Of a stretch of DNA of 64,000 nt, positions 51,274-62,496 are shown piece by piece. The notes under the pieces were generated by a model, which had not been told where the DNA came from, searched no databases, and worked only from the letters and a program-made list of their open reading frames with translations. The DNA is taken from contig BCGN01000002.1 in NCBI GenBank assembly GCA_001599295.1, forward strand, positions 1,612,001 through 1,676,000, in the 5' to 3' direction. Every line of letters begins with the position of its first letter. Position 1 is the first letter of the stretch. Source of the DNA: Sporopachydermia quercuum (lineage: Eukaryota > Ascomycota > Sporopachydermiomycetes > Sporopachydermiales > Sporopachydermiaceae). The translations under genes and the position numbers were made by a program.

Positions 51274-53163
51274 ATGGATTTCAATAGTAGTGTGAATGAA
51301 ACCATTGCTTCTGCTGCAGCGCGTATTTCATCAAGATTTAACAACTTCGTTATGATGATAAATTCGATGGAGATACTTGGTACGCAAGCAGTTCAAATTT
51401 CTCTATCATTTTTTGTTACAATATGTATCCCAACATTTTATTTTCTCTTTACAAGATATTTCAGATCTTTGTCCAGCATTGATAGAGTTCCTAGTTTTCA
51501 ACTCGAGCCCGTTGTAGAAGCATTACCACATTGGAAAGGCAAAAGGCTTGATCCTATTAGTCTCCGTTCCCCAGAAGACNCAACTAAAATTCAATGCTAT
51601 TGTCCTGCAACTGGCCAATATTTAGGATCTGTCAAGGCATCAAGTAAGGATGACATAGACACATCAATCCGCTTATCAGCTAAAGCTCAGAAAGAATGGC
51701 GAAACACTTCATTCAAACAGAGACAACAAGTTTTGAAATCTTTACAAAAGTTCATTTTAGACAACCAGGACATGATTGCCCGTGTTGCTTGTCGTGATTC
51801 AGGAAAAACAATGGTCGATGCTTCAATGGGCGAAATTTTAGTTACTTTAGAGAAGATTGGATGGATTTTGAAACATGGTGAGAAGACGTTGAGACCATCC
51901 GGAAGGCCAGGCCCATCAAATTTATTGCTCAGGTACAAGAAGGCTGAAGTAAGNTATGAGCCAATGGGCGTAGTGTCAGCTCTTATCTCATGGAACTATC
52001 CTTTTCATAATTTAATGGGACCTTTAATTGCTAGTATATTTACTGGTAATGGTATTGTTATCAAATGCTCAGAGAATGTTATTTGGAGCTCATTGTTCTT
52101 CATACAAATTGCGAAAGGCGCCTTGAAAGCTTGTGGCCATGACCCAAATCTTGTTCAACTTGTTACTTGTTGGCCAGAAGATGCTGATTACTTCTCTTCT
52201 CACCCAGAAATCTCACATATTACGTTTATTGGATCCCAAGCAGTGGCTCATAAGGTTACCGCAGCTGCTTCAAAATCTNTGACACCAGTAGTTGTCGAGC
52301 TTGGTGGAAAAGACGCATTTATTGTTCTTGATGATGTATCTGATATTGAAGCTATAAGTTCGATAGTCATGAGAGGTTCATTTCAATCATCAGGCCAAAA
52401 TTGTATTGGGATCGAAAGAGTTATTTGTTTACCAAAATCATATGAGAAAATGGTTAATATTCTTCAAAAGCGAGTACCAACTCTTCGGTTAGGATCTGGA
52501 ATTGATCAACAAGATGCTGTTGATATGGGTGCTTGTATAACAGATGCACGATTTGAAAGTCTCGAACTACTGATACAAGATGCTGTGAATCAAGGAGCAA
52601 GACTACTAAGCGGAGGTAAACGGTATACACATCCTAAGTATCCACAAGGGCATTACTTTTTACCCACTTTAATAGTCGATGTTACCAAGGATATGAAGTT
52701 AGCACAACAAGAGGTTTTTGGACCAGTGCTGACTGTTATGAAAGCAGAAGATATAAATGATGCGATTGAGATTGCCAATTCGACTGATTATGGTCTTGGT
52801 GGTTCCGTATTTGGATCAAGCTGGAAAGATCTTAATACCGTGACTAATGGACTTCGTACAGGAAACGTTTCCATTAATGATTTTGCCACGTATTATCTGT
52901 GTCAATTACCTTTTGGTGGTGTAAGAGGTTCAGGATATGGTAAATTTGGAGGAGAAGAAGGATTATTAGGATTATGTTATAGTAAAAGTGTTTGTTACGA
53001 TAAGCTACCTTTTATTTCTACCCAAATTCCTAAACCAATTGATTACCCTATAATTGATATGAAAAGAGCTTGGATATTCGTCAAAAGTTTATGTGCTGCG
53101 GGTTATGACCCAAGTATGTGGAACAGAGTAAAGGCCATTGTCAAACTAGCCAAAAATGCTTAG
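51274..53163 (+). CDS. MSC7: membrane-anchored aldehyde dehydrogenase family protein
   Basis: The 629-residue protein has an N-terminal membrane segment (about 40-60; VQISLSFFVTICIPTFYFLF) followed by a full aldehyde dehydrogenase fold. SWNYPFHNLMGP (239-250) is the cofactor-side motif, PVVVELGGKD (338-347) holds the general base Glu342, and SSGQNCIG (372-379) holds the nucleophile Cys377. EVFGPVLTV and PFGGVRGSGYG follow. The anchor plus the ALDH core is the S. cerevisiae Msc7 (YHR039C, 644 residues) pattern. The substrate is not known; mutants in S. cerevisiae affect meiotic sister-chromatid recombination. Three codons hold ambiguous bases (103, 227, 336). It converges on RRF1. Confidence 0.93.
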   Translation: MDFNSSVNETIASAAARISSRFNNFVMMINSMEILGTQAVQISLSFFVTICIPTFYFLFTRYFRSLSSIDRVPSFQLEPVVEALPHWKGKRLDPISLRSPEDXTKIQCYCPATGQYLGSVKASSKDDIDTSIRLSAKAQKEWRNTSFKQRQQVLKSLQKFILDNQDMIARVACRDSGKTMVDASMGEILVTLEKIGWILKHGEKTLRPSGRPGPSNLLLRYKKAEVXYEPMGVVSALISWNYPFHNLMGPLIASIFTGNGIVIKCSENVIWSSLFFIQIAKGALKACGHDPNLVQLVTCWPEDADYFSSHPEISHITFIGSQAVAHKVTAAASKSXTPVVVELGGKDAFIVLDDVSDIEAISSIVMRGSFQSSGQNCIGIERVICLPKSYEKMVNILQKRVPTLRLGSGIDQQDAVDMGACITDARFESLELLIQDAVNQGARLLSGGKRYTHPKYPQGHYFLPTLIVDVTKDMKLAQQEVFGPVLTVMKAEDINDAIEIANSTDYGLGGSVFGSSWKDLNTVTNGLRTGNVSINDFATYYLCQLPFGGVRGSGYGKFGGEEGLLGLCYSKSVCYDKLPFISTQIPKPIDYPIIDMKRAWIFVKSLCAAGYDPSMWNRVKAIVKLAKNA

Positions 53164-53631
53164 AAACCTTTGATGGTGATTCTTATTTCTTAGAAAATCA
53201 GAAGACGACTAGAGAGAAGGATAGCATTATGATCAATTTTAGGGCACGAATATTAATTTTTGTTTACCGAGATATTTATATGGTATTATTTATTGTCTTA
53301 GTAGTTTTTCTTCAGCAACACTTGATAGTAATATTTATTTGGTTTCGGGGCTCTTCTTTTAGATTGAGCAAGTAACAAATGTACACATACGTTAATGAAT
53401 CTTATAATATATATAAATATAAACATGAAACTAGCATGTCCTTCTTCCTTTAGTGATATTGTATTCGATGTANTTTTCGAGTCAAATGAAAGTATTCAAA
53501 ATACTGTATATACAAGTTCATAATTTTCTCCAAACTTCTCTCTCTTTTACTACAAAACTACTCCATAAGTTACGGGAGACTCGTGGAAGTGTTTATCATG
53601 CGAAGCGAAAAGCATCCAATTGAAAACATGA
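53164..53631. other. convergent interval MSC7/RRF1
   Basis: 468 bases between two 3' ends, AT-rich. A plus-strand open stretch over the MSC7 stop is a frame shadow. No feature of note. Confidence 0.5.
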
Positions 53632-54453
53632 CTAAACCAAAAGGTCTTTGAGAGCCTTCTTGAATACTTCTTCTAATTCAGTAGAATACTGCTTGTGCAG
53701 CTTCTCGATATCAGCAGCCATTTTTCTTTCATCGTCATTCATTTTCGCTGATTTTGGTAGCTTTTTCATAACCGTAGTTCGAACACTTGACAGTGAGTGT
53801 CTTGAAGGAGAATTCTTGAAATGTTCGAAATCAGTTTTGATTTCTTTGGCTATCTCTTTCTTAGCTTCAGAAGTTTGCTTAGGTAAAGAAATGTTCATGA
53901 TAACATCAGGTGCTGTTTTATCAGGTTGAGGATTATAATCCATGTTAAGGCCAATAATTGCAGACTTGACGTATTTGAAGTGTTTGGGATCGAAAACTGT
54001 AACAGTGACAACTTTGGTTCCTTTAGCAGCAACATGTGCTAATGATGTGAAAGGACATACTTCACCATGATCTAAAGTCACTTCAAGATTTTGAAATATC
54101 TTCAAATTGGCCTTACCTTGTTTCTTTTCTCGAATAGAATCTTTAAATTGATTTATTGTAGTTTGAAACTTGGATTCAAGATCCGAAAAGTCTATCTCAA
54201 CCACTGACACTTCTTCTGCTTGTTCTTCCGATTTGCCTTTCCCCTTCGCACTTTTCACTTTCTTCTTCTGAGCCAGCACGCAGGAATGAAAATAACTCAT
54301 TCTGCTAAAAGATAGCTCACTCTTGGGACTTGAGGGAACATTGGATTGAGTTCTTGTTAATGAATAGACACTTCGATTTGCTAACATTGGAACTCTAACC
54401 CGAAGTCTCCCCGTCAATGATCTTCTGGTGCTATTTCTTGCTGCGGTAATCAT
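53632..54453 (-). CDS. RRF1: mitochondrial ribosome recycling factor
   Basis: The 273-residue protein has a long Arg/Ser-rich mitochondrial presequence (about 1-60) and a Lys-rich linker. The ribosome recycling factor domain runs from about 85 to 273. Recognisable blocks are SLAHVAAKGTKVVTVTVFDP (about 137-156), then IGLNMDYNPQPD, and a C-terminal helical domain ending FKKALKDLLV. RRF splits mitochondrial ribosomes after termination. S. cerevisiae Rrf1 (YHR038W) has 230 residues; the extra length is in the presequence. It is next to MSC7, as in S. cerevisiae, and in the same convergent arrangement. Confidence 0.92.
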   Translation of the reverse strand: MITAARNSTRRSLTGRLRVRVPMLANRSVYSLTRTQSNVPSSPKSELSFSRMSYFHSCVLAQKKKVKSAKGKGKSEEQAEEVSVVEIDFSDLESKFQTTINQFKDSIREKKQGKANLKIFQNLEVTLDHGEVCPFTSLAHVAAKGTKVVTVTVFDPKHFKYVKSAIIGLNMDYNPQPDKTAPDVIMNISLPKQTSEAKKEIAKEIKTDFEHFKNSPSRHSLSSVRTTVMKKLPKSAKMNDDERKMAADIEKLHKQYSTELEEVFKKALKDLLV

Positions 54454-55910
54454 TTTTCTTATTTACAGAATAAATCTGCTTATCTAACTTTCAGAATCCC
54501 CAATAATTTCAAATTGGTTGGTGCATATATTGCATACTCTGCTTGATAAAATAACCAGCATGAAAGACCCTGCATGATCATCATCGGAACCAATGGCTTA
54601 TTCAACGATTATGTGATCAAAAGGTGAAGAAATTTGGATGAGATCATGTGATCTAGTACAGAGCTTCGAGAAGCAACTACAGGAGTTCTGAGAACCGGAA
54701 GCAATTTAGATAGAACTAGAAAGTGTCGTAATAGGATATTTATGGATATTATTTAAAAGAACTATCACGACAACTCCTGTATAAATTTTGACAATTTTTA
54801 ACATTAATATTGATTGCTGTGTTATATTTATTAGCATTTCTAGTTTCTTTCATTTGACCCTATCCTCGCCGTGCTTCTCTTTACCAATGGTTCGTTTCAG
54901 CAGAGACACAGCGTAAAGTGCATACCATGCCTAAAGGGAAGAATTTTTCATAAGCGATTACTGTCGAATGGTGGACAATGGGCACAGTATATAATTTAGC
55001 TTTCTCGTCTTTCTCTTTCCTCTTCATTTCTTCTTCTTTCTTTAATGATATTTTCTAGTACTGTTGTGGTATATTACCCAAGTTAATTTAAACAAACAGT
55101 TTGTTGAATAAATATACAATATTGAACTTGTCAGTATTATAACCGATAAGAATAAATATGATCCAACCCCATAGTCAACTTAGCCATGAACTAGTTTTCA
55201 TCACAGGTTCTATCTTACCTACCATTTTATTCGTAATTGTTTAATAAATGGTTTTGATTATACGCGTTCAAGAGATATATGATGGGAAAAGTCATCAGAG
55301 TCCCGCAAATGGCATATTTGATTTGAAATTTGTTGTTAAATCATATCATATGTACATTATTATCTTTTCCTTACCTTCGTTCGTAGGATACTATTACCAG
55401 GACATTTTGCCTTCGCTGAAATTATATCATATGTTTTCAGGGATAACTGTTGACCTGGAAGATTAAAAAAAATGACTATTCAAGTAATTGAACATTCATT
55501 TTTTTGGTTTTCTCCACCTTGGTTGAAGTATTTCAGTATTCTTCCAGGACTAAATCACTAACCGATATTCACCATTTTGTAGGACTGTTATCAATAAGTA
55601 ATTGCAATATTTTTTAATATTTTTTAAGTAAGCTTAAACAAGTACAATAAGAATAAACTAAAAACATAGAATGGTCTTTATTATTGTGATTGTACAACTA
55701 AATATAAACTTTTAACAATTAAAACGTATTATTACACTAAAATCATCTATCAGTAATATTATCAATGCAGATGTATGAATATTAGCATGGTTGATCAAAG
55801 AACACTTTAATCGAATTAAGAGATAGTAAACAAACTGATGAACTGATTTAAATAAACATGAATAAACAATTATGCGACGGGAAGAAAACTTCAACATAGT
55901 CTCAAAATAA
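54454..55910. other. 1.46 kb intergenic region RRF1-SSO
   Basis: This holds the RRF1 promoter and the 3' flank of the SSO gene. A 72-codon plus-strand ATG frame (55248-55466) has no family resemblance. I see nothing else. Confidence 0.45.
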
Positions 55911-56998
55911 TTATCTTGTACCAAGAGGGATACCGACTGCCAATGCAATGATGATGATAATGATGATAACAATGAGTAAACACCAAAGCTTCTTCTTTCT
56001 GGCCTTCCTAGCGCTCACTACAGCTTTCGCAGCTTCACCAGTGCCTTGCTCAATATCATGTTGAGCATTTTGAACGTTAGCTTCAATTTGTTGGACACCT
56101 TCTTGTTGCTCGGCCACTAAGTTTTGCATATCTTCAAACAAAGCTAAGAGTTCAGCCATTTGTTTGGTTAGCTTCTGGACTTCCGCATGTCTAGCTTGAA
56201 CATTAACCAGGGCGTTTCGGGCATCACCTCTTCTGCTGGAATTGAGTAATGCTTGAGAGAACACTTGAGTACCGGCAGAATCTTCCAAGGCAGCTTCAAT
56301 CTCATCTTCAGAAGCTTCGGGACGAATAATTTGATATTGCTTGACGGCAACATCCTTACTATCTTCTTTGTATCTTGCTTCTGTAGATCGGTATTCCTGA
56401 ATTAAATCCATAAATTGTTTCTTAACACTCTCAGCTTGTTGTACTTTTGCCTCATCACTTCCGGCAGCATTTAAACATTGTTGAATAGCATTCTTAATGG
56501 ATCTTGATTTGGCGTTCTGATCTGCTGTCAACTCATCTAATGACTTTGTCAGCATATCNATTTGGTCTACAGANACTTCATTCAACAATCTTTGTTGTAT
56601 CCTGTTGATAGCACCGATGTTCTGCTGATATGATTCCAATTCACCTTCAATAGATCTAATTTGTTTCATATAAACNCCGAAATCGTCGGCATTGTTCAGT
56701 TCGTAACTTTCATTATAAGGATTTTGCTGTTGGTAACTAGTTTTCGCTTGTTAGTATATTCCTTTCATACATCAAAAGTCCTTACGTAGTCTAATGAAAG
56801 CTAAATGCCACCAAGTACAAAGATTCTATTGAATCGCAATTCAGTTCACATACTTGAATCCACCGTAGGGCTATATTCGTGTAAAAATAAATGTTAGTAA
56901 ATGATTATAATAAAATTTTCCACCACAATCTTCTACAAATAGTCTGTGACAGCCCCTGGCTTGTTTATACATACATTTTGTTGTTGTTGATAAGCCAT
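55911..56998 (-). CDS. SSO1: plasma-membrane syntaxin (Qa-SNARE), two introns with a 17-base exon
   Basis: The coding sequence is complement(join(55911..56736, 56854..56870, 56975..56998)), 288 residues (S. cerevisiae Sso1 has 290). Exon 1 encodes MAYQQQQN, the 17-base exon 2 gives PYGGF plus two bases, and exon 3 continues NYQQQNPYNESYELNNADDF. The Habc helices follow, then the SNARE motif (about 190-250; FEDMQNLVAEQQEGVQQIE) and a C-terminal membrane anchor (WCLLIVIIIIIIIALAVG). It mediates fusion of secretory vesicles with the plasma membrane, with Sec9 and Snc partners. Introns are 104 and 117 bases, both GTATGT with TACTAAC. Whether it is the orthologue of SSO1 or SSO2 cannot be asked, because those arose by whole-genome duplication. 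Several ambiguous bases. Confidence 0.92.
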
Positions 56999-58717
56999 GA
57001 TGTTGATTCCAATTTACAAACAAATCTCCTGAGCAAAGTCGTTTCGCGAAAAGATTGAGAAGCAACCGTTTAGTTTTCGAGCAATCAAATAATAGTGATG
57101 TTAGTAGCTTAATTCTTTTTTGCAACTACTTTCCAAACAATGTTCTCATCAGCAAAATAGTATAACTTAACATCATTATGATTTACGTTTTTTCTTGTCC
57201 TCCTGTGTTTATAGGAGTGGTATTTTTATATCGAGAAGAGAAATTCTGTGTTGGACCGAGAAAACACCAAGTTTGGAAGTCATGTACTGAATCAAGTCAA
57301 TAAGTACAGTTTTTATTACTTAATTTAGTTACTGGATAAAAGAATCTAATAGTGGTGAATTTGTGTGGGTTAGAGATAATACGTGTAACAAACTATAATG
57401 AGATTATTTGAAAACAAAATATTGAATTCATTATTGAGCATATTTGTCCAGTAGAAAGATCTTGGTTGTTATTCAAATAAGATGNCATCCATTTGTACTA
57501 TCTTTAGCTCAGATATCAAAATTCAAACTTGAACTCTAGTAGAGTCATGTTAATTAATGAGGCACAGCAAAAGCTTTACGTATAATTCACTACTTTCAAA
57601 CAGCCTCACNCCAAGGCCAAAGAGTATCGTTCGCTAAGTTATGATAGCCAAGTAAAAAAAAATGCTTGATAGAAATTTAATTTTCGAAAAATTTATAACC
57701 AAACTGTAACTGGAAGGGTTGAACTAAGGAATTGGATTGTATAAAGTTCAGGGTCCAAGTTCGGGGGTTGGAAGAGAGCCCTAAGCTCTAAGAATCTCAA
57801 ATGACCCAGGAGCTCTTTTTTGCATATTTGACATATTAGTTCTAATCTTATCCCCGAATTATACAGTATCTATATAGAATTATTCGCCGCACTTATCACT
57901 TATTACAGAGAGCTTAATCAGCATATCGAACATTATATTTGATTAAGAGAGAATAGACAATGAACAAACACGATAATCACATCTGAAGATCTATTAAAGG
58001 TTGGTTCAAGAGAACAATTTCTCTAGTTAAGCTCAACTCCTTTATATTCTCTGACTATTATACCGCTTATGTGGCCAGCTCGATATAGCATAGCAGTTCA
58101 CATTTTGTTTGTAGGTAGATTTTCCCGTAAAACATGTTAACTACTCCAATGTTCACAAACCAAGAGGGTACAATGCAATGGAACTTCGTTCCTGTAGTTC
58201 ATTTAGAAGGTATCTTGATCCCGATTCTATTTTCAATGATCTCCTTAATTAGAGATTGTCTAGTATATATCAGCTGCCAAACATTACGAGAACGGTACAC
58301 TATTACGGACTATCTCTATCAAAATACCTATGGTCACAGCTTGGTTCTCATTTGAAATAATTCACGTGATAGATCACATCCAGGCTTGGTTCTCGTAAAT
58401 AGACAAAACCAACAATTGGTTGTTTACTGTTTGATTTACCATTACATTGTATTTATAGAATAGCCAAGAACAATTGGGAATCAATTGAATTTAATGTTCA
58501 CAAACCTCATCTAAATTTTTCTTGATTAATACTCAGCTCATCGGTCTAGTCGTCAGTAATAAAGGAAAAAGCCGGAGATCGTCTCATACACATTATTGCA
58601 CCAGTTTGCAGTACAGAGCATACTTCATAAGAATTGGTTACGGCAACTGTGAGCTGAATATTGTTAGTTTCGTAAANATAATTATTATCCGCGTTTCATT
58701 GGATACAATCAGTCGGG
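56999..58717. other. 1.7 kb divergent intergenic region SSO/ARG82
   Basis: This holds two promoters. A locally GC-richer patch at about 57740-57821 contains a perfect small hairpin (57775-57789) and ends in six T, possibly a small Pol III transcript (see findings). A CACGTG lies near 58363. Open stretches at 58134 and 58522 are not convincing. Confidence 0.45.
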
Positions 58718-59686
58718 ATGGAAGATTTTGTTCCCTATGACCTATCGGTAGCTGGTCATGATGGCACTATTATAACAAAAACTGGAGAACTATTTGCAAA
58801 ACCCAGTTCCAAGAAAGAAATTGAATTCTATACAACGCTGCAAGTAGAAGAATCCTTAAGCGGCCTTCTGCCTTGGGTGCCGCAGTTTTATGGGTGTTTG
58901 CAGCCACAATCGAATACATTAGATCAATCAAATGTAAGTGATGAACGTATCTTGAAGGATGCATTAGAAAAACCTAGTGAAGAACAGTTTATGGTGCTGG
59001 AAAATTTAACTCATGGCTTTAACGGTCCATGCATTATGGATATAAAGTTGGGATCAAGGCTATGGGATTCAGATGCTAGTGAAGAAAAGGTATCGAGGCT
59101 TAATTCGGTATCCGAATCAACTACATCTGGAAGCTTGGGTTTGAGGATTTGCGGAATGAAAGTATGGGAAAATGAAGACAAATGGAAAGTTTATGATAAG
59201 TGGTATGGCAGAAATATCAAAGCTGGAGAGGTTACTGNGAGTATCAAAACTCACTTTTTCAGGTATTGTGAAAGTGAAGATTTGGTGAAAAGGAGACGTA
59301 TAAGAGATTTGATTGATAGATTTCTAAAACGCTTAAGATTGATTTATGATTTACTTTCTGAAGTTGAGGTCAGAATAATTTCTGGAAGTCTACTGTATAT
59401 ATACGATGGTGATTGGAGCCGTTGGGATCAGAAGAATGATGAAGACGTTCTGGTACGGAAATTGGAGTTATATGATTCTGAAGATGATGATGACGACAGT
59501 GAAGTTTTACTTGGAGGTACTAACAATACTGAAGATGAAGGTAAGGATGTTCCATTGAGCCGTTTAACTTTGATAGACTTTGCTCATTCCGATTATACAC
59601 CAGGCCAGGGTAAAGATGAGAATGTATTAAAAGGAATCGAGAATTTGATTAAGATATTCACTGAATTAAAGCAAACTTGCAGTTAA
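58718..59686 (+). CDS. ARG82: inositol polyphosphate multikinase
   Basis: The 322-residue kinase phosphorylates Ins(1,4,5)P3 to InsP4 and InsP5. It has the family catalytic motif PCIMDIKLG (104-112, PxxxDxKxG), the GSLLYIYDGD block (223-232) and the metal-binding LIDFAHS (285-291). An acidic insert (DSEDDDDD, about 253-260) is also seen in S. cerevisiae Arg82/Ipk2 (355 residues), which acts with ArgR-Mcm1 in arginine control and in phosphate signalling. The start ATG is well placed, with the family's N-terminal AGHDGTI just after it. One ambiguous base at codon 174. It is convergent with the Bni4-like gene. Confidence 0.93.
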   Translation: MEDFVPYDLSVAGHDGTIITKTGELFAKPSSKKEIEFYTTLQVEESLSGLLPWVPQFYGCLQPQSNTLDQSNVSDERILKDALEKPSEEQFMVLENLTHGFNGPCIMDIKLGSRLWDSDASEEKVSRLNSVSESTTSGSLGLRICGMKVWENEDKWKVYDKWYGRNIKAGEVTXSIKTHFFRYCESEDLVKRRRIRDLIDRFLKRLRLIYDLLSEVEVRIISGSLLYIYDGDWSRWDQKNDEDVLVRKLELYDSEDDDDDSEVLLGGTNNTEDEGKDVPLSRLTLIDFAHSDYTPGQGKDENVLKGIENLIKIFTELKQTCS

Positions 59687-60087
59687 GCTATNTAAATTAA
59701 CGGCCCGAAGTTTTGAAAACGCTAGTACAATCCGTCCTACTTTTAGCGCCCATCAATATCAAAGTCGTTGTTTGTTATGATGATGTGATGAGACCTGTTC
59801 ATATTAATGGTCCATTAGCATTAATACCCTTTAATTTATCTACTAAAAATAGTTAGCCTTAATGTCATCATTATTGTTGAAATGGAAAACAATTCATTTA
59901 TTTGGGAAGTAGTAAACCTAAATTCGGAAAGCCTACTAAATTTATGAGAATGTTGCCCAAAATTACCATCTATTAAATTATCTAAACAAATAAATCATTT
60001 CAGCAAGAAAAATGCCTATTACGTAAATAAAAAGAAACCAAAAAGAAAAATTAACAGGTATAAACCAAACATAAAACCATTAATACT
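59687..60087. other. convergent interval ARG82/Bni4-like
   Basis: 401 AT-rich bases between two 3' ends with A- and T-rich stretches. No feature is seen. Confidence 0.5.
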
Positions 60088-62496
60088 CTAAAAGTAGTGT
60101 GTATTTTCCATACTCATATCATGAACTGGCATTTCCTGTGCCTTATAATCGTTGAGTTCTTGTTTAATCAAATCTGCCGTTTCAGGAGTGAGATTGTTAC
60201 AAGTTGCNAACTCGTCAGCCTTACGATCATATTCAGATGATGACCAAGTATCAAACATGATTACTCTGGATGAAAATAACACTTGTGATGACTTTTCTAA
60301 CAACGAAGTTGGTCTTAGAAGAGGTGAAGATGTTTGAAATTGAGCTCTTAAAGGTCTAGGTGCATGCTTTGGAGCAGTTGATGTTGACATTGACTTTAGC
60401 GAAGGTGAAGTTTTCAAGACCGGTTTTGTAGGATTAGGAGAAGTGGGTGGAGAAGGTAAAGAAGTTGTGGAAGGAAATGAAGGTAAAGGTTGTCCAGTTG
60501 TAGACTTGAATAAAGATCTGAACCTAGATTTAGAACTTTTTGATGCAATAGAAGTTGTAGAATGTGTTCTTGCTAGTGTAGGCAAATCTGTTGTCGAAGA
60601 AGATCGGGAAAGCGTAGATTTTTTAGACTTTCCAAATAATCTGGATATAAGTGACCTCTTCTCTTTAGATGTGGTTTGATCTGGAAGAATAGCTTTAGGA
60701 GATTCTGGTGGTGAAGGTAGGTGAGTCCTTATTTCTGAATCAGTAGTTGTTTGTAAAGAGCTTTCACTTGAGAAAAGAACAGTCATAGATACATCAGATA
60801 TGTCAGACAAGTCAGATATTTCATTGGAGGAGCTGGATGAAAGGGGGGGATCGGATTCTTCAGGTGTCAATAATGGACTTAGGTATGCACTGGAGGGAGG
60901 TAAGAGCTTTCCTGGTAGATCTGTAAACTTCTTATTGGACTTGAAAGGAGTAGTATCAAATTCCTGGTTGTTCTTGATGCCACTCATTGCTCTCTGCCTT
61001 ACTTTAGTGGTTGGTGATGACATTTTGTAAGTTCTAACAGGTCTTGGTTTGGAAATAGTAGGTATATGTAAATCTGGAACTGACACTGATCTTGGCAGAG
61101 TGCGAGCTTGAAAAATGTCACCATAAACAGAAAACCGAGCCGTTGGTGGCCTTTGAGGCATAAAATCGTTGGCTAGCATTTTGATAGTTAGTAGGAGAAT
61201 TTCAACATTCCATAGTTATAATAGATCTTCGTTCAACTGAAAGAGATTTTTTAGTGCAGAACTAAACNCTTTCTTAATAATGATTAAATTCACTAAAGAC
61301 AATAGAAACTAATTGAAACCAGCTAAGACAAGAAAAAAATCATATATATGAAAATGCAGTGATTTTCTCTATTACTAGCAATCTCTGAATGAGTTCGATT
61401 TCCCTTTTGTTTAAAAAAGACGTTTCTATTCGATTTTTAGTTTACCGATTCCTTTCGATCAGGCAATCCTGAAAACTATTGATTCAAATCAGGTATATCG
61501 GCAATATTAGTTCTATCATGAGAAACTTTGTGNTATTGCAGTAGTGACTTTTGTACCTTAGAATGATTCAATCGACATAGAGAAAGAGGAACAGCAGGAT
61601 TATAGAAATTGAAGGCACGAACTATCTCTCTTCATTACGCTTCTCCAACTATTTTTTTCAACAACAAGAGTAAAAAGAAACTCTAAGAAGTCTAGCGTGA
61701 AACCTTAACCGTATATCCAAACCTTAATTATGCCCCTTTCCATTCATGTCACTATTGAATCTGATCGTTAATCAGGAATAAAAAATGCATAGTTGATATA
61801 TGATAAAAAGAAATATAACAAAATAAATGAGGTCACTTCAATTTATAGCTCTTTTGGATGTATAGAATAGTGTCTTGACTGAATATGTGCTTCAAGTTGT
61901 GATAACATAATAACGTGATTAGCCAGAGGACTCCGGACAACAATTTGCAATTGACAGGTGTTTTACCCTTGAGACGATTGAAGACATGTATAATGATGGA
62001 AATATCGGGTAGTTATTGAAAGAAATTTGCAATGANAACAACGAAAATGAAGCCATAGAACAAAGAAATCATGACACATGAAAATAAGAAAACGTAGAAA
62101 TTATATATGTTTCAATAATATTAAGAAAGAAATGAGAATAGATCATTTTGAAGTCAGAAAAAAAGTTTACATACCATTTGATTGCCAGCGTTGATCTTCT
62201 GGCTGAGGAGCCCATTTTCTTGAAGAATCCATGGGTTGATAAAAGCTACGAGAGTGAGCATGCTGATGATATCTTTGCTTAGTACTGTTATCACTTGACG
62301 AGTAACATTTTTGAGAATTGATTAAATTATCGTTTGATACATTCAACAATGTTCTGTAGCAATGATTCGTAGGTGGTAGGTCAGAGCCAACACTAGAAGA
62401 GATCGAACCATTTGACGTTGTTCGACTATGATGACTGTATCTCTTAGGATATCCGTGAAAGCTGTTTTCGGTTAAGGCGTTGCCAACAGAAGTCAT
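60088..62496 (-). CDS. Bni4/Afr1-type septin and PP1-targeting protein, one 1-kb intron
   Basis: The coding sequence is complement(join(60088..61172, 62175..62496)), 468 residues. Exon 1 ends in GTATGT, and a TACTAAC followed by TATCAAAATGCTAG precedes exon 2; phases agree (AAT-G/CC-AAC). The body is Ser/Pro/Thr-rich and disordered. The last 60 residues form a conserved block (SSRVIMFDTW, EYDRKADE, TCNNLTPETADLIKQELNDY, ENTHYF) that I associate with S. cerevisiae Bni4, Afr1 and relatives, which tie Glc7/PP1 to septins and polarity. QVLF sits where a PP1-docking RVxF is expected, so docking may be weak. A Met lying within the intron six bases before exon 2 (61179) could start a shorter 363-residue form. 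The family call is from memory of the C-terminal motif. Confidence 0.7.
61173..62174 (-). other. 1002-base intron of the Bni4-like gene
   Basis: This is about ten times the length of the other non-ribosomal introns here. It has GTATGT at the 5' end and TACTAAC with CTAG at the 3' end. I see no open frame or RNA gene inside; two or three ambiguous bases lie within. Confidence 0.7.
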
